Shown here piece after piece: positions 1 to 8,840 of a stretch of 52,209 nt of DNA (position 1 is the first letter of the stretch; each line of letters opens with the position of its first letter). The notes under the pieces are model-generated. The model ran no database searches and was not told the origin of the DNA. It worked only from the letters and a program-made list of their open reading frames with translations. The translations under genes were made by a program, and so were the position numbers. The stretch is from Rhodospirillaceae bacterium (lineage in GTDB: Bacteria > Pseudomonadota > Alphaproteobacteria > GCA-2731375): positions 1 to 52,209 of the forward strand of contig JABIRL010000195.1 in NCBI GenBank assembly GCA_018667855.1, read 5' to 3'.

Positions 1-478
1 CTTGAAATCCCAAGGCGCCCAGCTTGGCCGCGCAATCACCGCCGATGGCGCCCAGGCCAAGAATTCCCACGGCGGTATCCGGGGTATACAGGGGCCAGCC
101 CCGGCTCCAGCGGCTCGCCAACTGTTCCTGGCGGTAATAATGCATGTCGCGATGAAAATGCAGCACGCCATAGATGGCGTATTCGGCCATCATGGCGGCT
201 AGGTAATCGTCCACCATGCGCACGATGGGCAGGTCCGGCGGCAGATCGGGATCAGCCAGGATATGATCGCACCCGGCCGCCACGGACAACACCGCCTTGA
301 CGTTGGGTAGCGAGGCGATCAGACCATGCGGCGGCCAATAGACCAGCGCATAGTCAACGTCCGCCGGGTCACCGGCATCGGGATGGGCGCGAAATTCCAA
401 CTCCGGCATTTCCTTGGCCAAGGCCTCCCGCCACAAATCCACCGGATCCTGGTGCGAAGCCATCAATATTGTCGTCAT
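1..478 (-). CDS. ghrA: Glyoxylate/hydroxypyruvate reductase A-like (partial, C-terminus off window)
   Basis: D-isomer-specific 2-hydroxyacid dehydrogenase family, expected to reduce glyoxylate or hydroxypyruvate with NAD(P)H in the cytosol. Only the first 159 residues are present. They start MTTILMASHQDPVDLWREAL and reach the first glycine-rich strand of the Rossmann domain (VGILGLGAIGGD) before the window edge. The N-terminal half has the features of the GhrA branch: a YALVYWPPHG-type strand, then SVAAGCDHIL and a substrate-loop-like segment with MAEYAI. The ATG at 478 is preceded by a purine-rich GGGGAGTGGG about 5 nt upstream. The gene is divergent from rpsT. Substrate is inferred from family only. 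Confidence 0.8.
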   Translation of the reverse strand, partial: MTTILMASHQDPVDLWREALAKEMPELEFRAHPDAGDPADVDYALVYWPPHGLIASLPNVKAVLSVAAGCDHILADPDLPPDLPIVRMVDDYLAAMMAEYAIYGVLHFHRDMHYYRQEQLASRWSRGWPLYTPDTAVGILGLGAIGGDCAAKLGALGFQ

Positions 479-537
479 TACCCACTCCCCTGATTTTGAT
501 GGCAGCATACCCCGTACGATAACCAAGGTCATCGGTA

Positions 538-566
538 TTGACCCGCGCCTGGCCCGCGTCTATAAC
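538..566 (+). promoter_or_regulatory. rpsT sigma70-type promoter
   Basis: TTGACC (538-543) and TATAAC (561-566) are separated by exactly 17 bp, close to the housekeeping consensus. The start of transcription would lie near 573, leaving a leader of about 40 nt before rpsT. Seen directly; activity is inferred. Confidence 0.65.
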
Positions 567-613
567 CGCGCGTCCCAAAAAAACGGGGCGGACCGGAAAC
601 AGAAAAGTCAGAT

Positions 614-886
614 ATGGCTCATAGCAAACAAGCAAGAAAACGATTGCGCCAGGAACAACGGCGCACAGTTGTCAACCGTGGCCGGCGCAGCCGCGTGCGC
701 ACCTTCGTGCGCCGGGTCGAAGATGCCCTGGCGGCGGGCGACAAGGATGCCGCTGTCGAAGCTCTAAAGGCGGTCGAGCCTGTGCTGAGTCGCAGCGGCC
801 AACAGGGTATCCTGAAGGCCAATACCGCGGCGCGGCGAATTTCCCGCCTGACCCGATTGGTCAACGCCATGGGTGCGGCCGAATAA
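614..886 (+). CDS. rpsT: 30S ribosomal protein S20
   Basis: Primary 16S rRNA-binding protein of the small subunit. The 90-residue product has the usual S20 length and begins MAHSKQARKRLRQEQ, with the strongly basic first helix, a central AALKAVEP-like helix pair, and the typical C-terminal ILKANTAARRISRLTRLV stretch. The preceding bases (AGAAAAG, then 7 nt) give only a weak Shine-Dalgarno. A near-consensus promoter lies 48 nt upstream. Position just upstream of dnaA is the arrangement seen in many alphaproteobacteria. Confidence 0.96.
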   Translation: MAHSKQARKRLRQEQRRTVVNRGRRSRVRTFVRRVEDALAAGDKDAAVEALKAVEPVLSRSGQQGILKANTAARRISRLTRLVNAMGAAE

Positions 887-1017
887 GATCCACCTGTCCG
901 TCGCCGGTCCGTCGCCTATACATTCGGCTCGGGGCTCGGTACCGGATCACCCAACGCGGTTTGGCTTTGTGCAATGGCGCCTGTCGATTCGTTGCCATCA
1001 ACTTGTCCCAACCGTCG

Positions 1018-1042
1018 AATTTCGACTTAGCGAAATTGTTTT
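1018..1042 (+). terminator. Possible rpsT-distal hairpin
   Basis: AATTTCG (1018-1024) and CGAAATT (1031-1037) form a perfect 7-bp stem with a 6-nt loop, followed by GTTTT. The stem is AT-rich and lies about 130 nt after the rpsT stop, so it is only a weak candidate for a rho-independent terminator. Confidence 0.25.
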
Positions 1043-1450
1043 ACCGGCCATGCTCCGACGGCGCGGCGGCTTTTTTGTCGTGGCAACGGCGATGGCCCCG
1101 GGAAGGAAATCGCGGCCGTCAATATCTGGTAGGCGAAACGGGGCGAGCTACATTTCAAGGGCAAATAAATCGCTGTTCTGCATTTTCCCCCGTTGCGCAG
1201 ATGGCTTTGGCCAAGTACCGTAGCGAACCTCGTGACGAAAAACGCGGCAAGTTAACTTTAAATACAAAATTGTGTTTTTGCGTCTCTGTGCAAGTATTTA
1301 GTACGTGTTATTTATGCAATACTTAGGGCGTAAAGAAGAATATTTTGATTTTATATGTTTTTTAAGAAATTAGAATCAATTATAAAAGAGACCGGATCGT
1401 GATTAATCCTGTCGTCGCCATGACGAATGCGGAGAGGTTGTGATCAAGCC

Positions 1451-1497
1451 ACGGATAAAACGTTTGAACGGATAATTTGAACGGATGAAACGTTCGA
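1451..1497. repeat. Three contiguous ACGGAT repeats upstream of dnaA
   Basis: ACGGATAAAACGTTTGA (1451-1467), ACGGATAATTTGA (1468-1480) and ACGGATGAAACGTTCGA (1481-1497) abut with no spacer. The outer two units match at 15 of 17 positions. Read on the minus strand the first two contain TTATCCGT, sharing the first six bases of a DnaA box. They may be binding sites for DnaA or another regulator of dnaA. Confidence 0.6.
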
Positions 1498-1725
1498 ACC
1501 GTAAATCGGATGAACCGTGGTCTAGAAGGGGGGGTGTGTTGGCGCGGAGGCATCGACGGCAAGACTGTCGCGGGGACGAGTGGAACCGCGGCCGGATGTC
1601 TGGGATGTATTCATTCAACATCATCAATCTGACGGATAGGTTTTCGCCACGGCCAATGTTGGCCGGGCAATAGTAAATGACGATATTGGGCCGCAAGGGC
1701 CCGGTTGGTTGCAAAGGGCGAGTTT

Positions 1726-3132
1726 ATGGACCAAGGGTATCTCGGTCAGTGGCAACGGGTTTGCGCCCGGTTGCGGTCCGAATTTGGCGACGCTGCGTAT
1801 AATTCATGGTTGCGGCCGCTGAAGTTCGAACAGATCGATGATGGCATGGCCCATTTGCAGGCCCCGACCCGGTTCATGCGGGATTGGGTGCTGTCGCATT
1901 ATGGCGAACGCATTCGCGCCTTTTGGCAGGCCGAGGACAGCTCCGTGCGCGAGATTGAAATTACCGTGCATCCCGTCGCCGGCCGCGCACCGGTCGCTGG
2001 TAGAGTGGATGCGACCCTGGACGGGACGGTCGGCGCACCATTTGCCGCGCCCGGTTCGACCCCCGCGGCCATTCCCGCCACCTCCGCCGATCCGCAAGCC
2101 CTGCGCATGGGCTCTTCCCTGGACGCACGGTATCAGTTCGATTCCTTCGTTGTCGGCAAATCCAACGAATTGGCCTATGCCGCCGCCCGCCGTGTCGCCG
2201 ATACCGCTCAGGTCAATTTCAATCCGTTGTTTCTGTATGGCGGGGTGGGCCTGGGCAAGACCCATTTGATGCACGCCATCGCCTGGCACATTCGCGACCG
2301 GGACCCGGGCCGGGAAGTGATTTACCTCTCCGCCGAACGCTTCATGTATCAATTCGTCCGCGCTTTACGTGACCGCGAGACCATGGCGTTCAAGCAGGTC
2401 TTCCGCTCGGCCGATGTGTTGATGATCGACGATGTGCAGTTTTTCTCGCGCAAGGATTCCACTCAGGAGGAGTTTTTCCACACCTTCAACGAGTTGGTGG
2501 ATCAGAACAAACAGATCGTCATCTCCGCCGACCGTTCGCCGTCGGACCTTGAAGACGTGGAAGAGCGGATCCGCTCCCGCCTGGGCTGGGGCCTTGTGGT
2601 GGATATCCATCAAACCGATTTCGAATTGCGTCTCGGCATTCTGGAAGCCAAGCTGGCCCGCGCCAATGTGGCGGATTTTCCACCCAAAGTGCTGGAGTTT
2701 CTGGCCCACCGTATTACCTCCAACATCCGCGAGTTGGAAGGCGCCCTGAACCGCCTGATCGCCCATTCGCATCTGGTGGGCCGGCCCATCAACCTGGAGA
2801 TGACCCAGGAAGCCCTGCAGGATCTGCTGCGCGCCAACGACCGGCGGGTCACGATCGAGGAAATCCAGAAAAAAGTCGCCCAGCATTTCAATATTCGCCT
2901 GGCCGATATGCATTCCGCCCGCCGGGCCCGCGCCGTGGCCCGCCCGCGCCAGGTGGCCATGTATCTGGCCAAGCAATTGACCACGCGGTCCCTGCCCGAG
3001 ATCGGCCGCAAATTCGGCGGTCGCGACCACACCACGGTGATGCACGCGGTCAAGCGGATCGAGGAATTGCGCCAGACAGACGCGGCCCTGGCCGAGGATA
3101 TCGACCTGCTGCGCCGTATGCTGGAAGCCTGA
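1726..3132 (+). CDS. dnaA: Chromosomal replication initiator protein DnaA
   Basis: AAA+ ATPase that binds DnaA boxes and melts the origin. The 468-residue protein has a domain I start (MDQGYLGQWQRVCARLRSEF), a Pro/Ala-rich linker at about 85-125, Walker A GGVGLGKTH near 172-180, Walker B VLMIDD near 230-235, and the domain IV signature GRDHTTVMHAVKRIEEL near 431-447 that contacts the box. The ATG at 1726 is chosen because AAAGGGCGAG lies just upstream; an in-frame TTG at 1705 would include that ribosome site in the coding region. A SCO gene follows after 39 nt on the same strand. Confidence 0.97.
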   Translation: MDQGYLGQWQRVCARLRSEFGDAAYNSWLRPLKFEQIDDGMAHLQAPTRFMRDWVLSHYGERIRAFWQAEDSSVREIEITVHPVAGRAPVAGRVDATLDGTVGAPFAAPGSTPAAIPATSADPQALRMGSSLDARYQFDSFVVGKSNELAYAAARRVADTAQVNFNPLFLYGGVGLGKTHLMHAIAWHIRDRDPGREVIYLSAERFMYQFVRALRDRETMAFKQVFRSADVLMIDDVQFFSRKDSTQEEFFHTFNELVDQNKQIVISADRSPSDLEDVEERIRSRLGWGLVVDIHQTDFELRLGILEAKLARANVADFPPKVLEFLAHRITSNIRELEGALNRLIAHSHLVGRPINLEMTQEALQDLLRANDRRVTIEEIQKKVAQHFNIRLADMHSARRARAVARPRQVAMYLAKQLTTRSLPEIGRKFGGRDHTTVMHAVKRIEELRQTDAALAEDIDLLRRMLEA

Positions 3133-3171
3133 CGAACCGACATGCTCTAGGTCAGGATTAGGAAATTCAGC

Positions 3172-3780
3172 ATGACATTTCCCCGCGTCATGTTGTTTAT
3201 CGCCGCCATGGTCGTCGCGGTCGCCCTGGGTCTGACCATCAACGCCCTGTTTCTCGACCAAAGCCGGCCGAAATCCACCACAATTGGCGTTGCCGCCATA
3301 GGCGGGCCGTTCGAGTTGGTGGATCATCAGGGACGGAAGGTCCGGGACAGCGACTACCGTGGCAGCTACCTGCTGGTCATGTTCGGCTATACCTTCTGTC
3401 CTGATGTCTGTCCGACCGAATTGCAGTTAATTACAGAGGCCATGGAACTGCTGGGTCCCGAGGCGTCCAAGGTGCAGCCGCTTTTGATCACCGTGGACCC
3501 GGAGCGGGATACGGCCGAGATATTAGCCGATTATGTGGGTAATTTTCATCCCGCCATCATTGGCCTGACCGGCAGCGTCGAACAGGTCAAATCCGCCGCC
3601 CGCGCCTACAAGGTTTTCTTCGCCAAGGGTGAAGCGGACAGCGAGGGTGATTATTTCATGGATCACTCCTCGTTCATCTATTTGATGAGCCCGGATGGCG
3701 CCTATCTGCACCATTTCGCGCCGAACATGCCGGCGGAGGCCATGGCCGAGAGAATCAGAGCCGAGATTTCCGAGAATTAA
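3172..3780 (+). CDS. SCO1/SenC-family copper chaperone / thioredoxin-like protein
   Basis: SCO proteins deliver copper to, or reduce thiols of, the CuA site of cytochrome c oxidase in the periplasm. The 202-residue product has one N-terminal hydrophobic anchor (about residues 5-27), then a thioredoxin fold with the copper ligands CPDVC (Cys76, Cys80) and the distal His165 in FMDHSSFIYL. The TVDPERDT motif of the family is present. GGAAATTC upstream serves as ribosome site. No cytochrome oxidase gene is nearby, so the partner must lie elsewhere. It is convergent, 6 nt apart, with the MFS gene. Confidence 0.9.
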   Translation: MTFPRVMLFIAAMVVAVALGLTINALFLDQSRPKSTTIGVAAIGGPFELVDHQGRKVRDSDYRGSYLLVMFGYTFCPDVCPTELQLITEAMELLGPEASKVQPLLITVDPERDTAEILADYVGNFHPAIIGLTGSVEQVKSAARAYKVFFAKGEADSEGDYFMDHSSFIYLMSPDGAYLHHFAPNMPAEAMAERIRAEISEN

Positions 3781-3786
3781 TCCCAC

Positions 3787-5049
3787 CTACTCCGCTGCAA
3801 CAGCCGCCGTTTCCGGCGTCGGCAACTGTTTCGGCAAGGTCAACACGGCGGCGAATATGACGGTGGCGGCACCGGCAAGGATGAGGAACAGGGTGTCAAA
3901 GCCCCAGTTCTGGTAGACGTAGGCGATCAAGGGCAGGGAGGCGGCCAGAGCCGTGAAACTGACCACATACCTAACGCCGTAGATACGGGCGCGATAGGCG
4001 CCGGAAGCGGTCTTGCCGATCATGTAGTCGTTGATGGGAATTTGACCGAAAGCGCCAATCATGAAGCCCAGCGCCACGGCCAGCGCGACCGCGTCCGTCA
4101 AACCCGGCATCTGGGAAAAGAAGATTATTTGAATGACAGCCACCACCATGAATACCGAACGGGGACCGAAACGGTCGAGCATACTGCCGACCACGAGCTG
4201 CGCCATGGAGGCCACTGCGAAGATGATGAAAGCCAAGGTGCCGATCACCGTCGCCAGGTCTTCCTGGCCGGAACCCGCGGCACGGTCCATCCAAGCGGAG
4301 ATATTGGCGGCCAGGCCCTGCAGGCGCTCATCGAAAATCTTCGGCAAGGCGAACGTAGTCGACTGGAAGACGATGGAGGAAACGGCCGTGGTCAGAAACA
4401 CGATGGTCGATACCCGGATCAACAACGACCGATAGGCGGGCGAGGCCTGCGCGGCGGTCGCATCCGCCTTTGCCACGGGCGTATTCCGATCGGCCCGAAT
4501 GCCGTCCCGGCGCATCACCAGATAGATGATACCCATACCTATGGAAAAGACACCGGGCAGGACGAACGCCATGCGCCAGCCGCCGTGGTCAATTAGATAA
4601 CCGGTGATCAAGGCCGCGCTGGCCACGCCCAAATTGCCCCAGACTCCGTTCATGGCGATCCGCATGCCGGTGTTCTTCCATTTCATGGTGACGATGGCCA
4701 AACCGACAGGATGGTAGATCGCCGCGAACATACCGATCACGAACAGCCCCATGCCGATTTGCAGGGGCGTCTGGGCAAAGCTGGTGATGATCGATGTCAG
4801 GCCGATACCGACGAAAAATACAACCATCATGCCGTCGCGGCTCCATTTGTCGGCGATCCAGCCGGCCGGCAACGAAAACAATCCGAACGCGAAAAATCCG
4901 GGCGTGGCATAGGCGAGCAGGTCGGCGTAGCCAACCCCCCATTCCCGATACAGCACCAAGGCCGCCACGGTGGCGAAAACCAATGTGAACAAGTGGTCAA
5001 GAAAATGCCCGATATTCAGCATCAGAAAATATGATCGATCTCGGTCCAT
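3787..5049 (-). CDS. MFS transporter
   Basis: Inner-membrane secondary transporter of 420 residues with about 12 hydrophobic segments and a central cytoplasmic linker (about 190-205, with charged and Ala-rich residues). The loop after helix 2 carries WIADKWSRDGMM, a variant of the MFS motif A, and an AAIYHPVGLAIV segment resembling the Fsr (fosmidomycin-resistance) type. The substrate cannot be told from the sequence. It is transcribed divergently from an AraC-family gene, which suggests that regulator controls it, as in the NimR/NimT pair of E. coli. Confidence 0.85.
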   Translation of the reverse strand: MDRDRSYFLMLNIGHFLDHLFTLVFATVAALVLYREWGVGYADLLAYATPGFFAFGLFSLPAGWIADKWSRDGMMVVFFVGIGLTSIITSFAQTPLQIGMGLFVIGMFAAIYHPVGLAIVTMKWKNTGMRIAMNGVWGNLGVASAALITGYLIDHGGWRMAFVLPGVFSIGMGIIYLVMRRDGIRADRNTPVAKADATAAQASPAYRSLLIRVSTIVFLTTAVSSIVFQSTTFALPKIFDERLQGLAANISAWMDRAAGSGQEDLATVIGTLAFIIFAVASMAQLVVGSMLDRFGPRSVFMVVAVIQIIFFSQMPGLTDAVALAVALGFMIGAFGQIPINDYMIGKTASGAYRARIYGVRYVVSFTALAASLPLIAYVYQNWGFDTLFLILAGAATVIFAAVLTLPKQLPTPETAAVAAE

Positions 5050-5096
5050 GAACGCGCCGCCCCCAAATGTGGTCGCCTATTTAAAATATCGCATCG

Positions 5097-5116
5097 AACT
5101 ACACTCAAACTACACT
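5097..5116. promoter_or_regulatory. Direct repeat, candidate AraC-family operator
   Basis: AACTACACT occurs at 5097-5105 and again at 5108-5116, an 11-bp period or one helical turn. Directly repeated half-sites on one face of the helix are typical of AraC-family operators. It lies between the divergent MFS and AraC genes. Confidence 0.5.
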
Positions 5117-5187
5117 TGGCGGAAACGCGATGTCATGCCAATCTTCATCGAAATTGCGCCATTCTTAAATTTGAAAGAACCTATCCC

Positions 5188-5970
5188 ATGGCCGCTCGTC
5201 CTCTTCGCAGTACCGACCCACTGGATTACCAGGATCTGTCACAGGCGATCGGCGCCATGTCCAAGCGTTTTCCGGATGGATTTGTTATCCCGCCCCATGA
5301 ACACGCGCGCGATCAACTGCTCTATGCGACCAGCGGTATCATGCGGTTGCGCACGCAGCGTGAAGCCTGGATCGTACCCCGTGACGGCGCGGTCTATATT
5401 CCCGGCGGGACGCAGCATTCAATCTCCATGCACGGCGATGTGGACATGCGCACGTTGTATATTGATGGAAAGGAGGCCCGCGCATCGGTCCGCGAGCTGT
5501 CGGTCGTCGCGGTTTCCAGTCTTTTGCACGAACTGATCCTGGCCCTGAGCGAGGAGCCGGTGGAATATGACCAGAAAGGCCGGGGCGGGTTGCTGGCCAA
5601 AATGATTGAGGTGGAAATCGGCCGGGCACGTGATTTGCGTCTGAACATTCCGCTGCCGAAGGATGCCAGATTGCAAAGGCTATGCGCCGAACTGCTTGCC
5701 AATCCGGCGGACCGCAGAACATTGGACGGCTGGTCCGAGGTTGCCGGTGCTTCCACGCGGACATTGGCGCGGCTTTTCGAGCGCGACCTGGGCATGAGCT
5801 TCAACCGCTGGCGTCAACGCATCCGCTTTCACAATGCGCTGGAAGCGCTATCGCGCGGCGCGCCGATTGCCCGTGTCGCCCGGCAGCACGGCTACCGCAG
5901 CGCGTCTGCCTTTTCGGCCGCCTTCGGCAAGGTCATGGGCGTGCCGCCCTCAAAGGTCGCGATCAAATAA
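5188..5970 (+). CDS. AraC-family transcriptional regulator (NimR-like)
   Basis: DNA-binding regulator of 260 residues. An N-terminal cupin-like sensor (about 20-120) holds PPHEHARDQLLYATSGIMRL and WIVPRDGAVYIPGGTQHSI, which look like the NimR/YdeO-type ligand pocket. The C-terminal double helix-turn-helix (about 170-260) includes STRTLARLFERDLGMSFNRW and the second helix pair VARQHGYRSASAFSAAF. The ATG at 5188 has GAAAGAAC upstream; an upstream in-frame ATG at 5116 would overlap the operator-like repeat. Likely target is the divergent MFS gene. Confidence 0.87.
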   Translation: MAARPLRSTDPLDYQDLSQAIGAMSKRFPDGFVIPPHEHARDQLLYATSGIMRLRTQREAWIVPRDGAVYIPGGTQHSISMHGDVDMRTLYIDGKEARASVRELSVVAVSSLLHELILALSEEPVEYDQKGRGGLLAKMIEVEIGRARDLRLNIPLPKDARLQRLCAELLANPADRRTLDGWSEVAGASTRTLARLFERDLGMSFNRWRQRIRFHNALEALSRGAPIARVARQHGYRSASAFSAAFGKVMGVPPSKVAIK

Positions 5971-5989
5971 CTGCTGGTGGCGACATGCT

Positions 5990-6982
5990 CTAAAGGAACG
6001 CCGGCATGACTTCTTCGGCGAATATCCGCAAACCACCCGGCATGGGCGAGGATAGCAGCACATAGCCGACACCGCGGGCTTCCAGCCATTTCAGGCGTTC
6101 GATGATCTCCTCCGGCGTGCCCAGCAGCAGCCCCTCGACCGCCGCCTTGTGCAGATCAGAATCGGAAACCATGCTGGACGTGGACGTCCGGTCCGCCTTT
6201 ACGGCGAAGGCGTTCATGACTTCCTGGGATTTCATGCGTGCGGCGATGGCGGCCTCCCGCTCGGCGTCATCGCGGGCGATGAACAGGCCGCGCGCCACCG
6301 CGACGCCCAAGGGGTCATAGTCGCGGCCGGCCGCCGGCAGGGCCTGTTTGAAAATTTCCAATCTCTCCAGAATCACTTCGAACGTCTGGAATTGATCCAG
6401 GAACAAGTTGTAGCCTTCCCGTGCCGCATACCGCAGGGAAGCCGGGCGGCCCGCCGCCAGCCACAGCGGGGGATGAGGTTTTTGGGTGGTGCTGGGTTCG
6501 ACGAGGATATTTTCGTATTGCCAATAATTGCCGTTGTGAGAGAACCGGCCGTTCGCCGTCCACGCCTTGCGGATCACCACCATGGCTTCCTCGAAACGCT
6601 CTGTCGCTTCCTCGATGGGGATGCGAAAACCGTCGAATTCGTTGTGGCGATAGCCTTTGCCCACACCGAAATCAAAACGGCCCCCCGATAGCAGGTCCAG
6701 CGTCGCCGCCTGTTCGGCTATGAGGACCGGATTATGCCAGGGCAGCACGACGACGGCGGTGCCGAGCCGGATGCGGGACGTCCTGGCGGCCAGAAACGAG
6801 AGCAGGTTGAGGGAGGCGGAGACCTGCCCCAAGCCGCTGAAATGATGTTCGACGATAAAGTTGCTGTAGTAACCCAGGCGTTCGGCCTCGACCACCGCGT
6901 CGATATAGGCGTTATAACCCTCGTGGTAACCGTCATCGACACCCGGAACCGAACGGGCGCCGCCAAACATACCGAATTTCAT
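5990..6982 (-). CDS. LLM-class flavin-dependent oxidoreductase (luciferase-like)
   Basis: TIM-barrel FMNH2 or F420-dependent monooxygenase of 330 residues. Typical markers are FIVEHHFSGLG near the N-terminus, RIRLGTAVVVLPWHNPVLIAE, LSGGRFDFGVGKGYRHNEF, and the C-terminal MPAFL that many members share. The substrate is unknown. A second LLM gene, a VOC protein and an acyl-CoA dehydrogenase homologue lie within 5 kb, which suggests an accessory catabolic set. An inverted repeat lies about 50-70 nt upstream. Confidence 0.87.
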   Translation of the reverse strand: MKFGMFGGARSVPGVDDGYHEGYNAYIDAVVEAERLGYYSNFIVEHHFSGLGQVSASLNLLSFLAARTSRIRLGTAVVVLPWHNPVLIAEQAATLDLLSGGRFDFGVGKGYRHNEFDGFRIPIEEATERFEEAMVVIRKAWTANGRFSHNGNYWQYENILVEPSTTQKPHPPLWLAAGRPASLRYAAREGYNLFLDQFQTFEVILERLEIFKQALPAAGRDYDPLGVAVARGLFIARDDAEREAAIAARMKSQEVMNAFAVKADRTSTSSMVSDSDLHKAAVEGLLLGTPEEIIERLKWLEARGVGYVLLSSPMPGGLRIFAEEVMPAFL

Positions 6983-7030
6983 AATACGCCGCCCACCTGA
7001 CGTTTCCCGCCCATTAGAGCTACCTTATCA

Positions 7031-7053
7031 CGGAATGCCGACCGGTCGTTCCG
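7031..7053. promoter_or_regulatory. Interrupted inverted repeat upstream of the LLM gene
   Basis: The 10-bp palindrome CGACCGGTCG (7039-7048) is flanked by CGGAA on the left and TTCCG on the right, giving a 10-bp stem with a three-base bulge. It lies upstream of the LLM start at 6982 and after the stop of the histidine kinase gene at 7126. It could be an operator or part of a transcript end. Confidence 0.4.
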
Positions 7054-7125
7054 AAGTCGCCGCCGCCACAGTCCGGGGTCGGGATCAAACGATAGGTTCT
7101 GGCGAAAACTGAATTGGGCTTGGTC

Positions 7126-8601
7126 TCAACAGGCGTTGGCTTCGGTTTCAACGTCGCGTTCAAGACGGTGGGTTGGCGCTATCGAGCGTTCGGCCGGAAA
7201 CCGTACCGTGATGGTGGTTCCGATGCCCAACTCGCTGTCGACCTTCAAAATTCCGCCATGGGCCTCGGTAAGCTGCCGCACAAGGGTCAGGCCAAGACCA
7301 GTACCTTCATATTTCCGCGTCAGGGAGGCATCAATTTGTCCGAACGGTTCCAACACCCCGGGGATATCTTCTGGGCGCATGCCGATGCCGGTATCCCGCA
7401 CGGTTATCGCCACGGCGCCTGTCTTATCTGCCGCCGCGCGGATTGTAATGCTGCCGCCCGGATCGGTAAACTTGATGGCATTGGACAACAAATTGATCAG
7501 GATCTGTTTGACCCGCCTCACATCCACCCTCAGGTGGGGCAACCCTTCGGCTATGTGAGTATGGATGTGAACCTTAGCTTCCACCACCCGTTCCCGCACG
7601 AATGGCAGGCAGGCATCAATGATGTCGGCAAGGGCAACTTCCGACTCGTCCAGATCGTCCTGGCCGGCCTCTATCCGCGATAGATCCAGGATATCGCCGA
7701 TGATGGCCAATAGATGTTCGCCGCTGCCGTGAATATAGCGGGCATATTCGCTATAACGGGGATCGCCCAGCGAGCCATACAGTTCCCGTTCCATGATATC
7801 GGAGAAGCCGGATATCGCATTCAAAGGCGTACGCAATTCATGGCTCATATTCGCCAGGAACAGGGATTTGGTTCGATTGGCAATCTCGGCCGCCTTCCGC
7901 GCTGATTGCAGGTTCTTCTCGACTTCCTTGCGTTCCTCGATCTGTCGCGAAAGGACAAGCGCGTGTCGATAATTTCGATGTGCAAGGATTACGTAATTGT
8001 AGTGAATGAACATGACGATGATGGAGATAGCGACGAACAAGAGGCTGCTTTGGAACAACATGGCCGGGTCGACGATTGGGTTGAGTGATAATACGACCAA
8101 AAAATATCCGCCCATCAACAATATGCTGCAAATCACCGAAACACTGAACCGAATCCCCATGTGTCCATGCAGGAAAAGTACGACGGCAAGGATCAGATAG
8201 GAATAAAAGCCGCTGAGTGAATTCGGTACGTTGGCGAACATCATCAAATAGCCCAAACCGGTCATCCCAACGCAGATGATGATAGCCGCCTGAAGATATT
8301 TGCCGATATAGCTTGTGTAGCTCAGGATCCAGGCGGCGATAAATATGGGCATCGCGATGAGGCAGCGAGCAATCAACAGTGTCCTTAGCTGATCGGGAAT
8401 GAGGAACCATTCCAGCACGCTATGAATAATATAGAACGCGATGGCGGAAAGGCCCCAAATTCTGATTTCAGCCAATGTGTCCTTGGCGCGACTGGCTTGA
8501 AATTCATCCTCTAGCGTCTTGTCCATGAATTGGGTCGTCCATGGAAAGATCTCGGCGCCGGGCAACCGATAGCCGTAACTCTGCTTGTTGAGTGTCGTCA
8601 C
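7126..8601 (-). CDS. Membrane-bound sensor histidine kinase
   Basis: Two-component sensor of about 491 residues. Six or so hydrophobic segments occupy about residues 50-210, then a coiled-coil-like RQIEERKEVEKNLQSARKAA leads to the HisKA domain with ANMSHELRTPLNAI (phospho-acceptor His254). The ATPase domain has N-box LINLLSNAIKFT, G1 DTGIGM, F-box PFGQID and G2 GTGLGL. The GTG at 8601 is preferred because AGGAG lies 8 nt upstream; the open frame continues to an ATG at 8763 with no good ribosome site. There is no response regulator next to it, so it is an orphan kinase here. Confidence 0.88.
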   Translation of the reverse strand: MTTLNKQSYGYRLPGAEIFPWTTQFMDKTLEDEFQASRAKDTLAEIRIWGLSAIAFYIIHSVLEWFLIPDQLRTLLIARCLIAMPIFIAAWILSYTSYIGKYLQAAIIICVGMTGLGYLMMFANVPNSLSGFYSYLILAVVLFLHGHMGIRFSVSVICSILLMGGYFLVVLSLNPIVDPAMLFQSSLLFVAISIIVMFIHYNYVILAHRNYRHALVLSRQIEERKEVEKNLQSARKAAEIANRTKSLFLANMSHELRTPLNAISGFSDIMERELYGSLGDPRYSEYARYIHGSGEHLLAIIGDILDLSRIEAGQDDLDESEVALADIIDACLPFVRERVVEAKVHIHTHIAEGLPHLRVDVRRVKQILINLLSNAIKFTDPGGSITIRAAADKTGAVAITVRDTGIGMRPEDIPGVLEPFGQIDASLTRKYEGTGLGLTLVRQLTEAHGGILKVDSELGIGTTITVRFPAERSIAPTHRLERDVETEANAC

Positions 8602-8773
8602 CTGCTCAGCTCCTGACGGTGGTGGGAAGATACGCCACTCGGATAACGGCCAATGCGGTGCAAGGCCCATGCCAAGATATTCCAAAATTTCTTCGCGGAT
8701 TTTGGCCACAATGATTAGTATCGTTGGGAAAGTGTGCCGAGTTGGGACAATTGCCTGTCTCATATCAGGGTTC

Positions 8774-8788
8774 TCAGGGGTCCCCTGA
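8774..8788. promoter_or_regulatory. Perfect 15-bp palindrome in a divergent promoter region
   Basis: TCAGGGG-T-CCCCTGA is a perfect inverted repeat with a single central base. An extra partial half-site ATCAGGG lies just to its left. It is between the divergent histidine kinase and VOC genes, 53 nt before the VOC start, and has no T-run, so an operator is more likely than a terminator. Confidence 0.5.
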
Positions 8789-8840
8789 TCTGTTTTCGAC
8801 GGCGCCAGGGAACAAGAGCCGCAACTTCAGGGAGTTTTCC

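Larger units (their letters stand above)
887..1725. other. 839-bp rpsT-dnaA intergenic region with AT-rich segment and ACGGAT repeats
   Basis: No convincing gene. An AT-rich stretch (about 1252-1390) stands out in otherwise GC-rich DNA and holds a TTATGCAAT sequence (near 1310) that matches a DnaA box at 7 of 9 positions. Three back-to-back ACGGAT-headed repeats follow at 1451-1497. I see no perfect TTATCCACA on either strand, so this is better read as the dnaA control region, possibly origin-related, than as a demonstrated oriC. Small open frames here have no family features. Confidence 0.5.

Noticed and set aside
887..1725. Definite oriC
   Set aside because: No perfect DnaA box or clear cluster is seen; only AT-rich DNA and partial boxes. 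Kept as a possibility.
2365..3327. 320-residue minus-strand frame opposite dnaA
   Set aside because: It is a GC-rich codon-bias shadow of dnaA; it has no family features and dnaA is certain on the plus strand.
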